Part shown: piece after piece, positions 27,144 through 36,890 of the stretch
How the letters are laid out: each line of letters begins with the position of its first letter
Numbering within the stretch: the first letter of the stretch is position 1
Assembly (NCBI RefSeq): GCF_003206495.1
Contig: NZ_NKUF01000006.1
Coordinates: forward strand, 1-64,000
Origin: Gluconacetobacter entanii
GTDB lineage: Bacteria > Pseudomonadota > Alphaproteobacteria > Acetobacterales > Acetobacteraceae
DNA: 64,000 nucleotides
Direction of reading: 5' to 3'
Notes under the pieces: generated by a model
Seen by the model: only the letters and a program-made list of their open reading frames with translations
Told to the model about the DNA's origin: nothing
Databases searched by the model: none
Position numbers and translations under genes: made by a program

Positions 27144-27779
27144 ATGTCCTATACGGTAAAGGAGATCTTTCCCACGTTGCAGGGTGAAGGCGGCCAGAGC
27201 GGCCGGGCGGCTGTCTTCTGCCGCTTCGCCGGCTGCAACCTGTGGTCCGGCCGGGAGGAGGACCGCAGTGACGCGGCCTGCCGGTTCTGTGACACCGACT
27301 TCATCGGCACCGATGGCGAGGGCGGTGGCCGCTTTGCCGATGCCGCGGCCCTGGCCGATGCGATCGCCGCCGCGTGGCCCGCGCCCTCCCGCGCGGGGGC
27401 CTTTGTCGTCTTTACGGGGGGGGAGCCACTGCTGCAGCTTGATGCGGCGCTGATTGACGCGATGCATGCGCGCGGCTTCTTCATCGCCGTGGAGACCAAC
27501 GGGACCGTCGCCGCACCTGATGGCATCGACTGGATCTGCGTCAGCCCCAAGGCGGGCACGACGCTGGTGCAGGCATCGGGGCAGGAACTCAAGCTGGTCT
27601 TCCCGCAGCCCGGCCTGATGCCCGAACAGGTGGCGGGCCTGGAGTTCACGCAGTTCTGGCTGCAGCCGATGGATGGCCCCGACCGCGTGGCCAATACCGC
27701 GCGTGCCGTGGAATACTGCATGGCGCACCCGCAATGGCGGCTTTCGCTGCAGACACACAAGCTGATCGGGATTCCCTGA
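27144..27779 (+). CDS. queE: 7-carboxy-7-deazaguanine synthase
   Basis: A 211-residue short radical SAM protein: [28 protein letters not shown], with cluster cysteines spaced C-x14-C-x2-C (CNLW...CRFCDTDF), the longer loop variant known in QueE, and [11 protein letters not shown]. It converts 6-carboxy-tetrahydropterin to 7-carboxy-7-deazaguanine in queuosine synthesis. First of queE-queC-queD. Confidence 0.93.
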   Translation: MSYTVKEIFPTLQGEGGQSGRAAVFCRFAGCNLWSGREEDRSDAACRFCDTDFIGTDGEGGGRFADAAALADAIAAAWPAPSRAGAFVVFTGGEPLLQLDAALIDAMHARGFFIAVETNGTVAAPDGIDWICVSPKAGTTLVQASGQELKLVFPQPGLMPEQVAGLEFTQFWLQPMDGPDRVANTARAVEYCMAHPQWRLSLQTHKLIGIP

Positions 27780-27780
27780 C

Positions 27781-28521
27781 ATGACCATTCCCGCTCCCTC
27801 CTGCGCCGGACCTTCGGGTGAGAGTGCGCTGGTCGTCTTTTCGGGCGGCCAGGATTCGGCGACCTGCCTTGCATGGGCGCTGTCACGCTTTGCGCATGTG
27901 GAAACGCTGGGCTTCGATTACGGGCAGCGGCACAGTGTCGAACTGTCGTGCCTCGAAAAACTGCGCGACGGCATGGCAGCGCTCGACCCCGCATGGGGCG
28001 CGCGGCTTGGCCCGGACCATACGCTGTCGCTCGACGCACTTGGCGCGGTGTCGGACACCGCGCTGACGCGCGAGGCGGAGATCACGCTGGGCGAAAACGG
28101 CCTGCCCACGACCTTCGTGCCGGGGCGCAACATCATCTTCCTGACCTTTGCCGCAGCACTGGCCGCACGCCGCAATGCGCGCCACATCATCACCGGCGTG
28201 TGCGAGACGGACTATTCCGGCTATCCCGACTGCCGCGATGACACGATCAAGGCGCTGCAGGTGACGCTCAACCTCGGCATGGCCAGCCGCCTCGTGCTGC
28301 ATACGCCGCTGATGTGGATCGACAAGGCGCAGACATGGATGATGGCGCGCGAACTTGGCGGTGACGCGCTGGTGGACCTGATCAACCGCGAAAGCCATAG
28401 CTGCTACCTCGGCACGCGTGGCGTCATGCACCCGTGGGGCCATGGCTGTGGCACCTGCCCCGCCTGCCAGTTGCGGCGCGCCGGATGGGAACGGTTCGAG
28501 GCCATGACATCCGATGCTTGA
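27781..28521 (+). CDS. queC: 7-cyano-7-deazaguanine synthase
   Basis: A 246-residue PP-loop ATPase: [17 protein letters not shown] (residues 17-33), [21 protein letters not shown], and zinc cysteines in SCYLGTRG...[12 protein letters not shown]. It makes preQ0 from CDG. One base separates it from queE, and it overlaps queD by 8 bases. Confidence 0.95.
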   Translation: MTIPAPSCAGPSGESALVVFSGGQDSATCLAWALSRFAHVETLGFDYGQRHSVELSCLEKLRDGMAALDPAWGARLGPDHTLSLDALGAVSDTALTREAEITLGENGLPTTFVPGRNIIFLTFAAALAARRNARHIITGVCETDYSGYPDCRDDTIKALQVTLNLGMASRLVLHTPLMWIDKAQTWMMARELGGDALVDLINRESHSCYLGTRGVMHPWGHGCGTCPACQLRRAGWERFEAMTSDA

Positions 28522-29041
28522 ACTGGTCTTTACCCGGCGCTTCTGCATGGCGCACCGCCTGCTTTCGGGGGAAAGCGAACGCTGTGCGCTGCCGCATGGC
28601 CATAACGAATATGTCCGCGTGACCCTGCGCCCGACGAACCCTGCGCGCCTGGACGGGACGCAGAACATGGTCGTCCCCTTCCACCGGGCCAAGGGGACAT
28701 GGCACGGTTTCGTCGATAACAGCCTCGACCATGCCTTCCAGCTTGGCGAGGGCGATCCGCTGCTGTCATGGTTCCGCACGCATGAACCCGAACGCGCGGG
28801 GCGGATCGTGGTCACCCCCGGCGATCCGACGACCGAACTGATGGCCTGCCTGATGATGGCAAAGCTCAATGCGTTCCTGCACGCCGATGGCGACGTGCTG
28901 ACCTGCGCGGAAATCGTGCTGGAGGAAACGCCGACCAATACCGTGCGCTATGCCGGGGATCCGTTGCTGATGCTGCCCACCCCCCGTCCGCCGCAGGAAT
29001 GCTGGTGGCGGCGCGCGGACATGAGCATTTCGGACAACTGA
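28514..29041 (+). CDS. queD: 6-carboxy-tetrahydropterin synthase family protein
   Basis: A 175-residue PTPS-fold protein: catalytic Cys and zinc histidines in [25 protein letters not shown], and a C-terminal [16 protein letters not shown] with the substrate-binding Glu. It should supply CPH4 to QueE. Longer than the usual 120-residue QueD because of inserts at about residues 45-75 and a C-terminal tail. Confidence 0.9.
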   Translation: MLELVFTRRFCMAHRLLSGESERCALPHGHNEYVRVTLRPTNPARLDGTQNMVVPFHRAKGTWHGFVDNSLDHAFQLGEGDPLLSWFRTHEPERAGRIVVTPGDPTTELMACLMMAKLNAFLHADGDVLTCAEIVLEETPTNTVRYAGDPLLMLPTPRPPQECWWRRADMSISDN

Positions 29042-29100
29042 CACCCGTCCCCTGGCGGCACGGGCGCGGTTTCTTCTTTTTACGGCAAAAACCTGGGCAC

Positions 29101-29135
29101 AAAATCCGCCAGCCTGTTATTGTCTGGCGGATTTT
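29101..29135. terminator. Perfect hairpin after queD
   Basis: Twelve-base arms (29101-29112 and 29124-29135), perfect complement, 11-base loop; the right arm ends in four T. Sixty bases after the queD stop. Likely a terminator for queECD. A second small hairpin (29173-29179 with 29184-29190) and an imperfect GC-rich one near 29223-29253 follow, in the leader of the SulP gene. Confidence 0.6.
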
Positions 29136-29311
29136 GAAGACCCTATTTTCGCGCGACCAGAATGTCCGGGGCGCTTTTTCACGAAAAAGCATGAACCGGC
29201 AGGTTGCGATCCCAACAGGACCGCGGGGACTTCCCCATATCTCGGGGAGTCCGCATGCAGCATTGATGCATGTATCCCCCTTTTCCCGTGGACCAGAATG
29301 GAAATGAACGG

Positions 29312-30775
29312 ATGAATGGACTGACACGCTATCGCGACGAATGGTTTGGCAACATACGGCGCGACATCCTTGCCGGGATGGTGGGCACTTTCGCGCTGAT
29401 CCCCGAAGTGATCGCCTTTTCCTTTGTCGCGGGTGTCGATCCGGAGGTGGGGCTTTACGCCTCCTTCGTCATCAGCGTGGTCATCGCCTTTACTGGCGGG
29501 CGGCCGGGGATGATTTCCGGTGCCGCCGGGTCGGTCGCGCTGGTGGCGGCGGCGCTGGTACGGGGACATGGCGTGCAGTACCTGCTGGCCGCGACGCTGC
29601 TGGCGGGCCTGTTCCAGGTGGTCTTCGGCCTGCTGCGACTGCATGTGCTGATGCGCTATGTCTCGCGCTCGGTCCGGACGGGATTCGTCAACGCGCTGGC
29701 GATCCTGATCTTTTCCGCGCAGGTGCCGCATATGCTGCATGTGTCGTGGCATACCTACGCCATGATCGCGCTGGGTCTGGTCATCATCTATGGCGTGCCG
29801 AAATTCTTTACCGCCATTCCCTCCCCCCTCATCTGCATCGTGGTGCTCAGCGCTGTTGCGGCCGCCATCCCCATGCCGCTGCATACCGTGGCCGACCTTG
29901 GGCGCCTGCCCGACAGCCTGCCGCACCTTGTCTGGCCTGATGTGCCGTTCAGCAGTGCGACACTGGGGATCATCGCGCCCTATGCCCTCGCCATGGCGAC
30001 GGTGGGCGTGCTGGAATCCATGATGACCGCCAGCGTCGTCGATGACATCACCGAAACCCACAGCAACAAGCGCATGGAATGCACCGGCCTGGGCATCGCC
30101 AACATTGCGGTGGGCCTGTTCGGGGGCATCGCGGGATGCGGCATGATCGGGCAGACGGTGGGCAACCTGCGTTATGGCGGACGCGGGCGGCTTTCGACCT
30201 TCGTGGCCGGGGCGTTCCTGCTGCTGCTGATGGTGGCGCTGCGTCCCTGGGTGGCGCAGGTGCCGGTTGCGGCACTGGTGGCCATCATGATCATGGTCTC
30301 CGCCAGCACATTTTCATGGTCGTCGCTGCGTGACCTTGTCCATCATCCCCGCCTGTCGAGCACGGTCATGCTGCTGACGGTCGCGGTTGTCGTCACCACC
30401 CATGACCTTGCGGCGGGCGTGGTTGCGGGCGTGCTGCTCAATGGGGTGTTCTTCGCCTTCCAGGTGTCGAAGATGCTCGACATCACCAGCACCTGTGACG
30501 CCAGCGGGGAAATCCGCACCTATGTCGTCACGGGGCAGGTCTTCTTTGCCTCGGCCGACAGTTTTACCGACGCCTTCGACGTGCGCGACACTGCACGCAC
30601 GGTCCGTATCGACCTGCGGCAGGCGCATTTCTGGGATATTACGGCGGTCGGCGCGCTGGAGAATATCGTCACGAAGATGCGCCAGCATGGCATGACGGTG
30701 GAGGTCATCGGACTGAACGAGGCGAGCGCCACACTGGTCAATCGCCATTCCAGCATCGAGGTCGCCCCGACCTGA
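29312..30775 (+). CDS. SulP-family anion transporter with STAS domain
   Basis: A 487-residue SulP protein: about ten or more membrane segments from residue 20 to about 400 (signatures [25 protein letters not shown] and [18 protein letters not shown]), then a cytoplasmic STAS domain ([14 protein letters not shown] to the end) with [12 protein letters not shown]. SulP proteins carry sulfate, bicarbonate or dicarboxylates; the substrate cannot be told. The start at 29312 has GGAAATG upstream; in-frame ATG 29270 would add 14 residues. Confidence 0.85.
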   Translation: MNGLTRYRDEWFGNIRRDILAGMVGTFALIPEVIAFSFVAGVDPEVGLYASFVISVVIAFTGGRPGMISGAAGSVALVAAALVRGHGVQYLLAATLLAGLFQVVFGLLRLHVLMRYVSRSVRTGFVNALAILIFSAQVPHMLHVSWHTYAMIALGLVIIYGVPKFFTAIPSPLICIVVLSAVAAAIPMPLHTVADLGRLPDSLPHLVWPDVPFSSATLGIIAPYALAMATVGVLESMMTASVVDDITETHSNKRMECTGLGIANIAVGLFGGIAGCGMIGQTVGNLRYGGRGRLSTFVAGAFLLLLMVALRPWVAQVPVAALVAIMIMVSASTFSWSSLRDLVHHPRLSSTVMLLTVAVVVTTHDLAAGVVAGVLLNGVFFAFQVSKMLDITSTCDASGEIRTYVVTGQVFFASADSFTDAFDVRDTARTVRIDLRQAHFWDITAVGALENIVTKMRQHGMTVEVIGLNEASATLVNRHSSIEVAPT

Positions 30776-30801
30776 TCCGGTAGACCGTTGATAAGAGAGA
30801 A

Positions 30802-30880
30802 ACATTTTTGGACGCCACCCTTTTTTGGAAAGGCGGCGTCTTTCGAAGCTTTTTGGAAAAAGCTTCACCAAAAACTTCTA
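30802..30880. repeat. Two-hairpin intergenic repeat, copy B
   Basis: Hairpin 1 uses the GACGCC...GGCGTC arms (about 30811-30816 with 30835-30840). Hairpin 2 is AAGCTTTTT-GG-AAAAAGCTT at about 30846-30865, followed by CACCAAAAACTTC. It sits between the converging SulP and lipoprotein genes, 26 bases after the SulP stop. Likely bidirectional terminator. Confidence 0.75.
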
Positions 30881-30916
30881 TAACCTGCACCATATGCCGG
30901 GTTTACAGGCAGCCGC

Positions 30917-31831
30917 CTATTTTTTCGCGGCTGTTGTCTTGCCTGTCGCTGCCTTCTGGGCCTGCGCCGTGGGGTCCGCGAACGGGTCGGGCATGCTGGT
31001 GGTCCCGGCAAGCTTGCGCCACGCATCGGCATTCTGCGTGTCGCCTTCCTTCTGCGCGCTCTGGCTGGCGCGCATATACAGGTCCGCCGCCTGCGACGCA
31101 TTGCCCGCCTGTCCCGCCGCCCGTGCTGCGACACTCAGGCCGCGCGCCATGTCGCGATATTCCACATGCGTCTGCCGCGCCGAGACCGCCTGCATCGCGT
31201 CCTGATAGGCCGTCTGCGCGTCCCCACCCTCGACCAGCAGCCTGCGCGCCGCGATTTCCTGCGCATCGGCCAGCCATGACCATGCCGATGTCCTGGGCAG
31301 TTGCGCGAAATAGGTACCGGCGCTGTCCAGTGTCGTCCTGTCGCCACGGGCATCGGCAATGATACCCGACAGAAGCTGCGCCTTCTCCACGATCGCGGGA
31401 TCGGACGCACGTGCGGCCAATGCTACGGCGCTCGCGGCTTCGTCAAAACGCCCAAGCCGGTAAAGCGCCCCCGCCTGCACAAGGTCCAGACCCGTGTCAT
31501 CCGACTGCGCCCCACGCACCGACAGCGCCGCGCGTGTGGAGGCCACGGTGGACAGGGCATCCTGCGCCTTGTTTTCATCAAGCTGCACGACAGCAAGGTT
31601 ATAGCCCGCATCCCCGATGGCGGTGACATCGTCACGCGCCAGCGCCCGGACACCCGCCGCGCGGTACTGCCCCTCCGCCACCGACAGGCGATCAAGGTCC
31701 ACCGCGTCACGCCCGGTATCCATATCCTGCGACAGGGTGCTGTCGGTCGGGGCCTGAACCTTGCTTCCACCACCACAACCGGCGAGCAGAAGCACCATGG
31801 CGGCGGAGGCCAGATATGTTGCGCGCATCAT
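30917..31831 (-). CDS. Helical-repeat lipoprotein of the MCE operon
   Basis: A 304-residue lipoprotein: signal MMRATYLASAAMVLLLAGCGGG with lipobox LLAGC (Cys about 19), then an all-helical, Ala-rich TPR-like region to about residue 260 and a low-complexity Ala/Lys tail. ATG 31831 overlaps the stop of the MCE gene (ATGA). Not an MlaC or a PqiC by sequence. It may be the envelope partner of the MCE protein. Confidence 0.65.
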   Translation of the reverse strand: MMRATYLASAAMVLLLAGCGGGSKVQAPTDSTLSQDMDTGRDAVDLDRLSVAEGQYRAAGVRALARDDVTAIGDAGYNLAVVQLDENKAQDALSTVASTRAALSVRGAQSDDTGLDLVQAGALYRLGRFDEAASAVALAARASDPAIVEKAQLLSGIIADARGDRTTLDSAGTYFAQLPRTSAWSWLADAQEIAARRLLVEGGDAQTAYQDAMQAVSARQTHVEYRDMARGLSVAARAAGQAGNASQAADLYMRASQSAQKEGDTQNADAWRKLAGTTSMPDPFADPTAQAQKAATGKTTAAKK

Positions 31832-32784
31832 GGCTGCACCTTCCGCGGCGACAGTCGGCCATGTTTCTGCGTTGGCGTGCCGTGACCGCCCAGGATCCAC
31901 AGGCCACGCATCTGGTCCACCAACTGCTGCAGGCTGTGGGCCGTTGACTGCGCCTGCACCAGAAGCACCGGAAGCTGCTGGCTGGCATCGTTGAGGTTCT
32001 TGGTAATCGCCGGCAACTGTGGCGATGCGTCGCGCAGGTCGCCCGTTGCCTTCTGCACATTGGCCATGCTGGCGTCGGCTTTCTTCATCACGGTGGCCAA
32101 CTGTCCCTCGATGGGGGTGAGCTGGGAGATCGTGTCGTTCAGCGTCGTGATCGTCGCCTCCGCCTGGCGGATCAGGTCGTCGTTGGTCATCAGGCGGCCA
32201 ATCGACCCCTTGCCCGCATGCATGTCCGTGATGGTCGCATCCATCGTCGCCATCATGTGCTGCGCGTTATCAAGCACCGGCATGATGCGCGCGCGGATAT
32301 CGGCAAAGGTCTGGGTAATCGTGTCCGCCGGGTTGGGCGCGTTCGTCGCGTTCAGGACGGCATAGCTCCAGTCCAGCTTTTCCCCCGTTCCGCGGGAGAT
32401 ATCGATGTAGCTTGCCCCCGCGACCACGAACTGCCGCCGGATCACGGCCGCGCTGTCACGGCGGATATAGGGTTCGATGTCGGGGTCGATTTCGGCAATC
32501 GCATACATGCCGCCCGACGGGTTGATCCGTACGCGGCGGATCGTGCCGGCATGGATGCCCATGACCTCCAGGTTATCGCCCACCGACAGGCCACCAACCC
32601 CATTTTCAGGCAGGACAATCCGCAACCGTCCCGCCGGCGTCAGCCAGTTGCGCAGTACACCGGCCTCCAGCACCGCGCCAAACAGGATCAGCAGCGAGAA
32701 AAGGACAAGAACACCAACCCATTCATCCGCATAGCGGACACGGACAAGCTGACGGATTCCATAGGATTGTTGTTTCTGTGCCAT
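31828..32784 (-). CDS. MCE/MlaD-family lipid-transport protein
   Basis: A 318-residue protein with one N-terminal membrane segment (about residues 24-45), an MCE domain (RIVLPENGVGGLSVGDNLEVMGIHAGTIRRV, about 54-84, through FVVAGASYIDISRGTG) and a long helical region (about 155-300). MlaD proteins form hexameric lipid-binding rings attached to an ABC permease. Overlaps at both ends (TAATG and ATGA) tie it to the ATPase and lipoprotein genes. Confidence 0.82.
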   Translation of the reverse strand: MAQKQQSYGIRQLVRVRYADEWVGVLVLFSLLILFGAVLEAGVLRNWLTPAGRLRIVLPENGVGGLSVGDNLEVMGIHAGTIRRVRINPSGGMYAIAEIDPDIEPYIRRDSAAVIRRQFVVAGASYIDISRGTGEKLDWSYAVLNATNAPNPADTITQTFADIRARIMPVLDNAQHMMATMDATITDMHAGKGSIGRLMTNDDLIRQAEATITTLNDTISQLTPIEGQLATVMKKADASMANVQKATGDLRDASPQLPAITKNLNDASQQLPVLLVQAQSTAHSLQQLVDQMRGLWILGGHGTPTQKHGRLSPRKVQP

Positions 32785-33479
32785 TATATCACCCGCATGT
32801 GGAAAAGGCCTTCATCAAGAAGGCGCATGTGAATGTTCACCGCCTTGCGATAGACATTCCATGACGATGCATGCCGCGCAAGCCAGACCACGCCGCATCC
32901 CCGGTCGCGCGCCGCGGTCAGGGTCTCGAGAAACGGAAGTACCATTTCTGCTGGCAGCATATCGGATATATCCTCCAGAACAAGCAGGTCGGGCCGTCCC
33001 ATGAAGGCCCGGACACACGCCGCGCGCGCCAGATCAGCCGTGGACAGGTGGTCGGGCGTACTGATCGGCAGGCCGGGGAAACCGAACTGTTCCCCCAGGG
33101 TCGTGGCCGCGGCGACCACATCCTCGAAATCATCCGTGGTGTGGTAAAGCTGTTGCATCATGATGTTCAGGTGGGTGCCCAGCATGTTGATCCACCCGCC
33201 CGCACGCGGGATGCGGCCGATGCGCCCACGCAGCGCGTTAAGCTGCCGGTCGGCAAGCGTGCTCCAGTCCAGCCCCATGAACCGGCACGTCCCCTGCGAC
33301 AGGGAAATCATCCCCGAACACAGGTCCGCGAACATCGCCGCACGCCCGGAATCGCGGCAGTCGATCACCGCGCAGTCACCGGGCATCAGCCGGAAATCAT
33401 AGGGTGTGGGCATCAGGCCCGTTTCCTCGAACGAGGGAACGACCTGGCGCATTTCCAGAAGGGGAGCGTTTGCCACCAT
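32784..33479 (-). CDS. Degenerate MlaF-like ABC ATPase
   Basis: A 231-residue protein with the ABC-ATPase outline but broken catalytic motifs. The Walker A position reads DCRDSGRAA (residues 40-48), lacking the glycines, Lys and Ser/Thr. The signature is LSTADLARA instead of LSGGQ. The Walker B-like LLVLEDIS has Glu and Asp in swapped order. Only the H-loop region WLARHAS looks normal. It probably does not hydrolyse ATP. Two bases after the permease gene in a MlaE-F-D order, so it is a former or specialised MlaF. Confidence 0.7.
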   Translation of the reverse strand: MVANAPLLEMRQVVPSFEETGLMPTPYDFRLMPGDCAVIDCRDSGRAAMFADLCSGMISLSQGTCRFMGLDWSTLADRQLNALRGRIGRIPRAGGWINMLGTHLNIMMQQLYHTTDDFEDVVAAATTLGEQFGFPGLPISTPDHLSTADLARAACVRAFMGRPDLLVLEDISDMLPAEMVLPFLETLTAARDRGCGVVWLARHASSWNVYRKAVNIHMRLLDEGLFHMRVI

Positions 33480-33481
33480 CG

Positions 33482-34396
33482 TCAGAAATCCAGCATGAAC
33501 AGGATGTTGACCACCATGATGAGCATGATGCCACGGGCGAAGCCACGCGGCATCAATGTCGCGATCGTATCATTGTTGCTGACGGTCAGGCCGGAAACAC
33601 ACGCCCCCAGACCGACAAAGAACCCGACGAGGAGGAATTTGAGCGGGATGATCAGGTAATCCCACGTCGTCATCGCCGTCAGCACGTTGAAGAAGAACGT
33701 CCAGACCGAGGAATTGATCGCCCCCGTCGCATGGGCCACGAAAAAGCCCATCAGCAGGGAGACCAGCGCAAAGATCATCCCCAGCGCGAACCCGCCCAAC
33801 GTAAAGGCGAAGGCACGCGGCATCACCAGCGTCAGGAACGGATCGAGGCCACGCGCCTGCATGGTGCGCACCTACCCATTGAGCACCATCAGCCCGATTT
33901 CCGTCAGCGACAGCATGCCGCTGCGGCCCAGCAGGATGATGCCCACCAGGATGGGCGTGATTTCACGGACAAGGACGGAAACGAGGATCGACCCCGTCAT
34001 CTGCGCCATGCCCGCAAAGCCAAGCCAGTACGCCGCCTGCGACACCACCATCAGTCCGGCCAGCGTGGCGGTGACGACCGTGCTGATCAGGCCCCCGCTG
34101 AGGACCTGCCGCAGGCAGTGGCGGAATTCGAAGATGACCGGCCTGCGCCATGAATTGGGCCGCAGGCTTTCGCGGAAGGTTCCCCACCCCGCACCCACCA
34201 GCATGAGGGTAAAGCGCACCTGATGTCGGACAAAGCGCCCGATCGCCGCAAGCCATGGCGCAACCCGGAACAGCAGCCGTACAAGCGGCGGCGGCGGTGC
34301 GGCGGGTGCGTCAGCCGTCCCCGCCGCCGGGTGGGGCGGGGGCGTGGCGGGCGCTCCCGCCGATACGTCAGGGGATGTGGGATCGTTCGGGGTCAT
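33482..34396 (-). pseudogene. MlaE-family permease interrupted by an in-frame amber codon
   Basis: One continuous frame of 304 residues plus stop, broken by TAG at 33872-33874. The N-terminal part (174 residues) has a Pro/Ala-rich start, then the MlaE membrane core (LVREITPILVGIILLGRSG). The C-terminal part (from VRTMQARGLDP, about 129 residues) carries the rest of the permease. Family alignment (from memory) places Gln at the stop, so CAG to TAG is the simplest explanation. Separate initiation at GTG 33871 could yield a C-terminal fragment. Either a real pseudogene or a sequencing error. Confidence 0.75.
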
Positions 34397-36738
34397 CGCC
34401 GTCCGGCCAGCACGTAGGTCCGTGTCAGGCCCATCCCCGGCACGAAGAAACGTCCACGTTCACGGAACAGGAAGGACTGACGCAGGCTGAGATACATTTC
34501 CTCCGTCACCTGGATGGTGCCTGCATCCGGCGCGCCCTGCGCCATCAGTTCGGCCATGCCCATCGCATCGCCCAACAGGTTGAACACCCGTGGTTCCTGC
34601 CCCAGCAGGCCGCCGAAGACCGGGCCGACATCGATGCCGATGCGGAAGACCGGGTCGAGGTCCGCCTTCGCCAGCATCGACATCGTCACTTCACGCATCG
34701 ACAGCGCGGCGTTGGCCATCCTTTCGGGGGCGCTCTTGTCCGGGGTCTTGGAACACCCGGCCACGCAGACCAGCCTGTGGCCCAGCATGCGGATCGAATA
34801 CAGGCCGTAATGACGGGCGATGTCCTGCAACTGCTGCGCCATTGCGTCAATCAGCTTCAGGTTTTCCGACGGGTCGTTCTGCGCCGTCATCACCATGTCC
34901 GACAGGCTGATGACCATGATCGCCACGGCCGGATAGAAACCTTCCAGCTTGCTGGGATCGACATCAAGCGGATACGCGCCATCGACCTTGAGCGACCCCG
35001 GCGGCACCAGGAAGCCCTGGCTGGGATCGGGGGCTTCTTCCTGCACCTTCTCGTTATCGGCGAGTTCGGCGCGCGCCGCCTCGACGGCGGTGTAATGCTG
35101 AGCGGAGAAGCGGGTCGCGGCGATGCCCGCGATCATGTCCACGAAATGCGTGACCAGCGACGCCTGCGGCGCGTCCTCCAGCGTGATGACGCCCACGGGA
35201 CCGTTCGCCCCGAGGATCGGGCCGAGGAACAGACTGTGGCTGCCCATCGAACGCATGTAGAGGCGGTAGAAGTTGGCCGTGCGCTCATCCTTGGAGGCAT
35301 CGGCGACCAACAGCGAATCCCCGTGGGAGACGGCGTCGAAGAATGTCTTGAGTTCACTGGTGGACAGTTCGAACCCGCCGGAATGGGCATCCTGCTGACG
35401 GTCGTACGAATCGATGCACATCAGCGTGGCGCCATCATGCAGGATGCGCCAGATTCCCGCGCGCCGCGCCTGTGACAGGTCCACAAGGCTTTCCGTCAGG
35501 ATCAGCGCGTCATCGGACGGGTTGAACAGTTCGGGATAGGACGCGACCGTCTGCAGCGAATGGCTTTCGTAATTGGAAATCGCGCGGAAGCGTTCAAGGT
35601 CATGCTGCACATGTTCCGTCTTGCGTCCCTGCCGGAACAGCAGCACCGCAAGGATGGAGGACATGATGACGACAAGGAAGGCGAAGAACAGGTTCTGCCG
35701 CCCGTCGGCCTTGGCGAACTGTGCGAAATCGCTTTCGGGCGCGACAAGCATCAGCACCCAGTTCTGTGACGCCAGCGGCACCGGCGACAGCATGGCGATG
35801 TAGTTCTGCCCCTTGCTGCGGATGGTGCGCGTGCCATAGCTGTGGACGCGGTACTGATCGAACGCCTTGGACATGACCGGGTAATGCACTGGATCAAGCA
35901 GCATCTTCGCCGGGTCGCCGTGGGCCGCGGCCTCGATCTCGTGCATCTTGTGGCCGGCCAGCACGTGGCCCGACTGGTCCAGCAGGATGCCATGCCCGCT
36001 GCGCCCGATCTTCAGCGCATCGAGGAAGTCCGTCAGGTGGCTGAGCGACATGTTGATGGCATAGACATAGGTCTTGCCGGTCGCCGTGGTGTAGGGCATG
36101 CCCGCCGAAATCGCCATCTGCTTGGTGACCTCGACGATATAGGGCGGGGTCCAGACCATTTTCCCCGCCTTGACCGCCTCCTGGTACCAGACATGCAGGC
36201 GCGGGTCGTAGTCGTTAGCCTTGGTCTTCTGCTCGCTGACAAGCTTGCCGCTGTCATCGAAGATGTGATGGATGAACGTGGCGTTGGGCGTGCCCTTGTC
36301 CTGCAGGGTGATCTGCTCCAGCCCCTTGTTGTCGGGACCGCGCTGCACCAGACTGAAATTGCCGTCACTGTCGGCAAGGTAGTAGGACTGGATCTGCGGC
36401 ACGTTGCGCAGCATGCTGCCGCTGTAGCCGTAGAAGATCTTGTCCTCCACCGAAGGGTTGCCACGCTGGAGCATGTCGCGCGCGATCACGGCCCCGGCCG
36501 ATGCGGGGGCGAGGTAGTTGTTGACCTCGTTGCCGACATATTCCTGCTGGCTCAGCAGCAGGCTGTGGGTCAGGCTCAGCGCCCCGTTGCGCACCGTGCG
36601 GTAGGAATGCCAGCCGACACCGGCAATCACGGCAATGACCATCAGGACCCCGGCGACGGGAATCCCCACATGGGTGACAAAGCGCCTGAACTGATCGGAA
36701 GGGGCAACCGAGGGATCGACAATCTCGTCCGGGGACAC
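34393..36738 (-). CDS. Membrane receptor with dCache, GAF and degenerate class III cyclase domains
   Basis: A 781-residue protein: membrane segment (about residues 23-45), periplasmic dCache-like sensor (about 60-335), second segment (about 350-370), a GAF-like domain (about 395-560) and a C-terminal class III nucleotidyl-cyclase fold (about 610-745). One metal Asp is kept (ISLSDMVMT), but the second is His (MLGHRLV) and the N and R of the usual GDxVNxASR motif are G and E (GDAMGMAEL). It is likely non-catalytic. The start is GTG 36738 behind AGGAAGAGAG. The stop overlaps the permease ATG (ATGA), so it is the first gene of the MCE operon. Confidence 0.72.
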   Translation of the reverse strand: MSPDEIVDPSVAPSDQFRRFVTHVGIPVAGVLMVIAVIAGVGWHSYRTVRNGALSLTHSLLLSQQEYVGNEVNNYLAPASAGAVIARDMLQRGNPSVEDKIFYGYSGSMLRNVPQIQSYYLADSDGNFSLVQRGPDNKGLEQITLQDKGTPNATFIHHIFDDSGKLVSEQKTKANDYDPRLHVWYQEAVKAGKMVWTPPYIVEVTKQMAISAGMPYTTATGKTYVYAINMSLSHLTDFLDALKIGRSGHGILLDQSGHVLAGHKMHEIEAAAHGDPAKMLLDPVHYPVMSKAFDQYRVHSYGTRTIRSKGQNYIAMLSPVPLASQNWVLMLVAPESDFAQFAKADGRQNLFFAFLVVIMSSILAVLLFRQGRKTEHVQHDLERFRAISNYESHSLQTVASYPELFNPSDDALILTESLVDLSQARRAGIWRILHDGATLMCIDSYDRQQDAHSGGFELSTSELKTFFDAVSHGDSLLVADASKDERTANFYRLYMRSMGSHSLFLGPILGANGPVGVITLEDAPQASLVTHFVDMIAGIAATRFSAQHYTAVEAARAELADNEKVQEEAPDPSQGFLVPPGSLKVDGAYPLDVDPSKLEGFYPAVAIMVISLSDMVMTAQNDPSENLKLIDAMAQQLQDIARHYGLYSIRMLGHRLVCVAGCSKTPDKSAPERMANAALSMREVTMSMLAKADLDPVFRIGIDVGPVFGGLLGQEPRVFNLLGDAMGMAELMAQGAPDAGTIQVTEEMYLSLRQSFLFRERGRFFVPGMGLTRTYVLAGRR

Positions 36739-36890
36739 TGCTCTCTTCCTGTCTTTACAATAACCTGACGCTACGCCCGTACGATCCTAGATCATGCAGG
36801 CGCGAAGGGCCACACCCCCAAGCGCATGAAAGCGATGACAAGGGGACAACGCAAACCCCGGATGCCTCACATCCCGGCGAAAAAAAACCT

